From CAYVOV01 sp964453525 (lineage in GTDB: Bacteria > Chloroflexota > Dehalococcoidia > Dehalococcoidales > UBA2162), in contig CAYVOV010000015.1 of the NCBI GenBank assembly GCA_964453525.1, positions 30,361 through 94,360 on the forward strand: DNA of 64,000 nucleotides. The letters are read 5' to 3'. The position numbers and the translations under genes are program-made. Shown in pieces: positions 63,008-64,000 of this stretch (positions are counted from its first letter, which is position 1; each line of letters begins with the position of its first letter). Below the pieces are notes generated by a model. The model was given only the letters and a program-made list of their open reading frames with translations. It did not search any database and had not been told where the DNA came from.

Positions 63008-63781
63008 ATGATAGGTCACCAGGATAAATATGCTCTGGTAACGGGTGCTTCCAGCGGGATAGGCTACGAACTGGCAAAGTTACTGGCAGCTGATGGTAAG
63101 AATTTAATAATAACATCAAGAAATAGTGACAGGCTCGAACAGGTAAAAACAGAGATTGAAAACGAATATGGAACATTGGTGAAAGTCTTACCAAAAGACC
63201 TGTCCGACCCTCCTGCACCGCTAGAGATTTATTCCGAACTTGAGAAAGAAGCTCTAGACGTGGATATACTGGTCAATAATGCTGGTTTTGGTCTATATGG
63301 TATGTTTTCCAACACGGATATTCGAAAAGAGCTTGAAATGATACAGTTGAACATTTCTTCCTTGACACATATGACCAAATTGTTTATGAAAAAAATGCTT
63401 GAAAACAATTCAGGCTGGATACTGAATGTGGCTTCCTCACTGGGTTTTATGCCCATTCCACTGTTTCTTGTTTATGCTGCCAGTAAAGCTTATGTATTAC
63501 ATTTTTCGGAAGGATTGGCTAGTGAACTGCAAGGAACAGGAGTTAGCGTTACCTGCCTTTGCCCATCACCAACAAAAACTCTCTTTTGGGCAAATATGGA
63601 AAACTCCAAATCAGTAAAGGGAAGTATGCAGGATGCAGTCACAGTTGCCGAAGCTGGGTATCAGGCTTTACAAAAGGGGAAAACTACTGTCATTACTGGG
63701 CTAAAGGGTAAATCAATACCAATTTTACTCAGAATCGCTCCAAAGAGCATGCTTATTAAAATGATGAAGGCGTTGGCATAA
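63008..63781 (+). CDS. short-chain dehydrogenase/reductase
   Basis: The protein has 257 residues from ATG 63008 (GAGAGGAGG upstream). Cofactor motif TGASSGIG (12-19), NNAGFG, catalytic Ser in NVASSLG and YAASK (Tyr, Lys). Resembles the DltE/YqjQ subgroup of classical SDRs. Substrate unknown. Ends in a terminator. Confidence 0.85.
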   Translation: MIGHQDKYALVTGASSGIGYELAKLLAADGKNLIITSRNSDRLEQVKTEIENEYGTLVKVLPKDLSDPPAPLEIYSELEKEALDVDILVNNAGFGLYGMFSNTDIRKELEMIQLNISSLTHMTKLFMKKMLENNSGWILNVASSLGFMPIPLFLVYAASKAYVLHFSEGLASELQGTGVSVTCLCPSPTKTLFWANMENSKSVKGSMQDAVTVAEAGYQALQKGKTTVITGLKGKSIPILLRIAPKSMLIKMMKALA

Positions 63782-63832
63782 CGTGCATAGAGAATAGGAA
63801 ACCCTACCAAGCATAGAACCTGATAGGCACAA

Positions 63833-63868
63833 ACAAAGGGAGAACGAATTGCAACGTTCTCCCTTTGT
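63833..63868 (+). terminator. terminator of the SDR gene
   Basis: A perfect 14-bp stem ACAAAGGGAGAACG / CGTTCTCCCTTTGT with an 8-base loop. Confidence 0.7.
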
Positions 63869-63944
63869 ATATAAGAACCTGAACAACCCTCTTTGTTAGG
63901 TATCACACCTCCTGCAGGATAGCCCTCAAGAAGCTATTATTCAG

Positions 63945-63986
63945 AAGGCTAGCAGGTCTTCAATGGTCTGCTAGCCTTTGCTTTTG
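63945..63986. terminator. second hairpin with T-rich tail
   Basis: An 11-bp stem AAGGCTAGCAG / CTGCTAGCCTT, loop 12, followed by TGCTTTTG. Could end a transcript from either side. Confidence 0.55.
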
Positions 63987-64000
63987 TAGAACTTTCAAAA

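Overview
The window looks like a chromosomal segment of an uncultured anaerobic Chloroflexota, most likely class Dehalococcoidia. This is inferred from gene content: split transketolase, paired acyl-CoA dehydrogenases, a fumarate-reductase-like flavoprotein with a GltD-like partner, MoxR/VWA pairs and PAC2. There are no 16S or other marker genes to prove it. Base composition is near 50% G+C by eye, except the last 4 kb, which is visibly A+T richer. UGA is an ordinary stop in most genes.

Layout. 0.1-3.7 kb: Eis-like acetyltransferase, S41 lipoprotein protease, lone secretion-type ATPase. 4.0-11.2 kb: a minus-strand nitrogenase-like operon in the order D, K, H, a squalene-cyclase-like toroid protein, NifB, with a MATE transporter gene upstream. 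11.6-13.4 kb: gene debris (TetR, ABC, SOS-controlled Y-family polymerase, sugar symporter and GH31 fragments). 13.7-14.1 kb: RNase P RNA. 14.3-17.5 kb: dehydrogenase, zinc ribbon and split transketolase operon. 17.7-26.0 kb: twin epimerases, TPR protein, cation/proton antiporter, and a MOFRL glycerate kinase with an atypical enolase. 27-32.8 kb: phosphoesterase, flavoprotein/GltD-like pair, NadA. 33.4-41.9 kb: amidohydrolase, two tandem UGA-containing genes best read as selenoproteins of the UGSC type, then a MoxR/VWA pair flanked by two related small coiled-coil genes. 42-51.4 kb: cysteine desulfurase, mandelate-racemase-type enzyme, PIG-L deacetylase, a lipoprotein with a perfect internal duplication, tRNA-Val, cupin, HtpX. 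51.6-59.5 kb: second MoxR/VWA pair, acyl-CoA dehydrogenase pair, PAC2. 59.7-64 kb: tRNA-Gly followed by a tyrosine recombinase and A+T-rich genes, perhaps an integrated island.

Two systems deserve most attention. The first is the nitrogenase-like operon. It keeps all P-cluster-type cysteines and the Cys that holds the FeMo-type cofactor, has its own NifB, lacks NifEN, seems to lack the His442 ligand, and embeds a terpene-cyclase-like protein not known from nitrogenase operons. The second is the tandem pair of about 580-residue UGA-readthrough proteins. Both copies conserve reading frame, synonymous changes right around the UGA, and a hairpin immediately after it, but carry an unusual Cys-Trp-Sec-Ser-Gly-Ala motif in place of Sec-Gly-Ser-Cys.

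The chromosome also carries families of dispersed repeats and REP-like palindromes, found mainly in the intergenic gaps.
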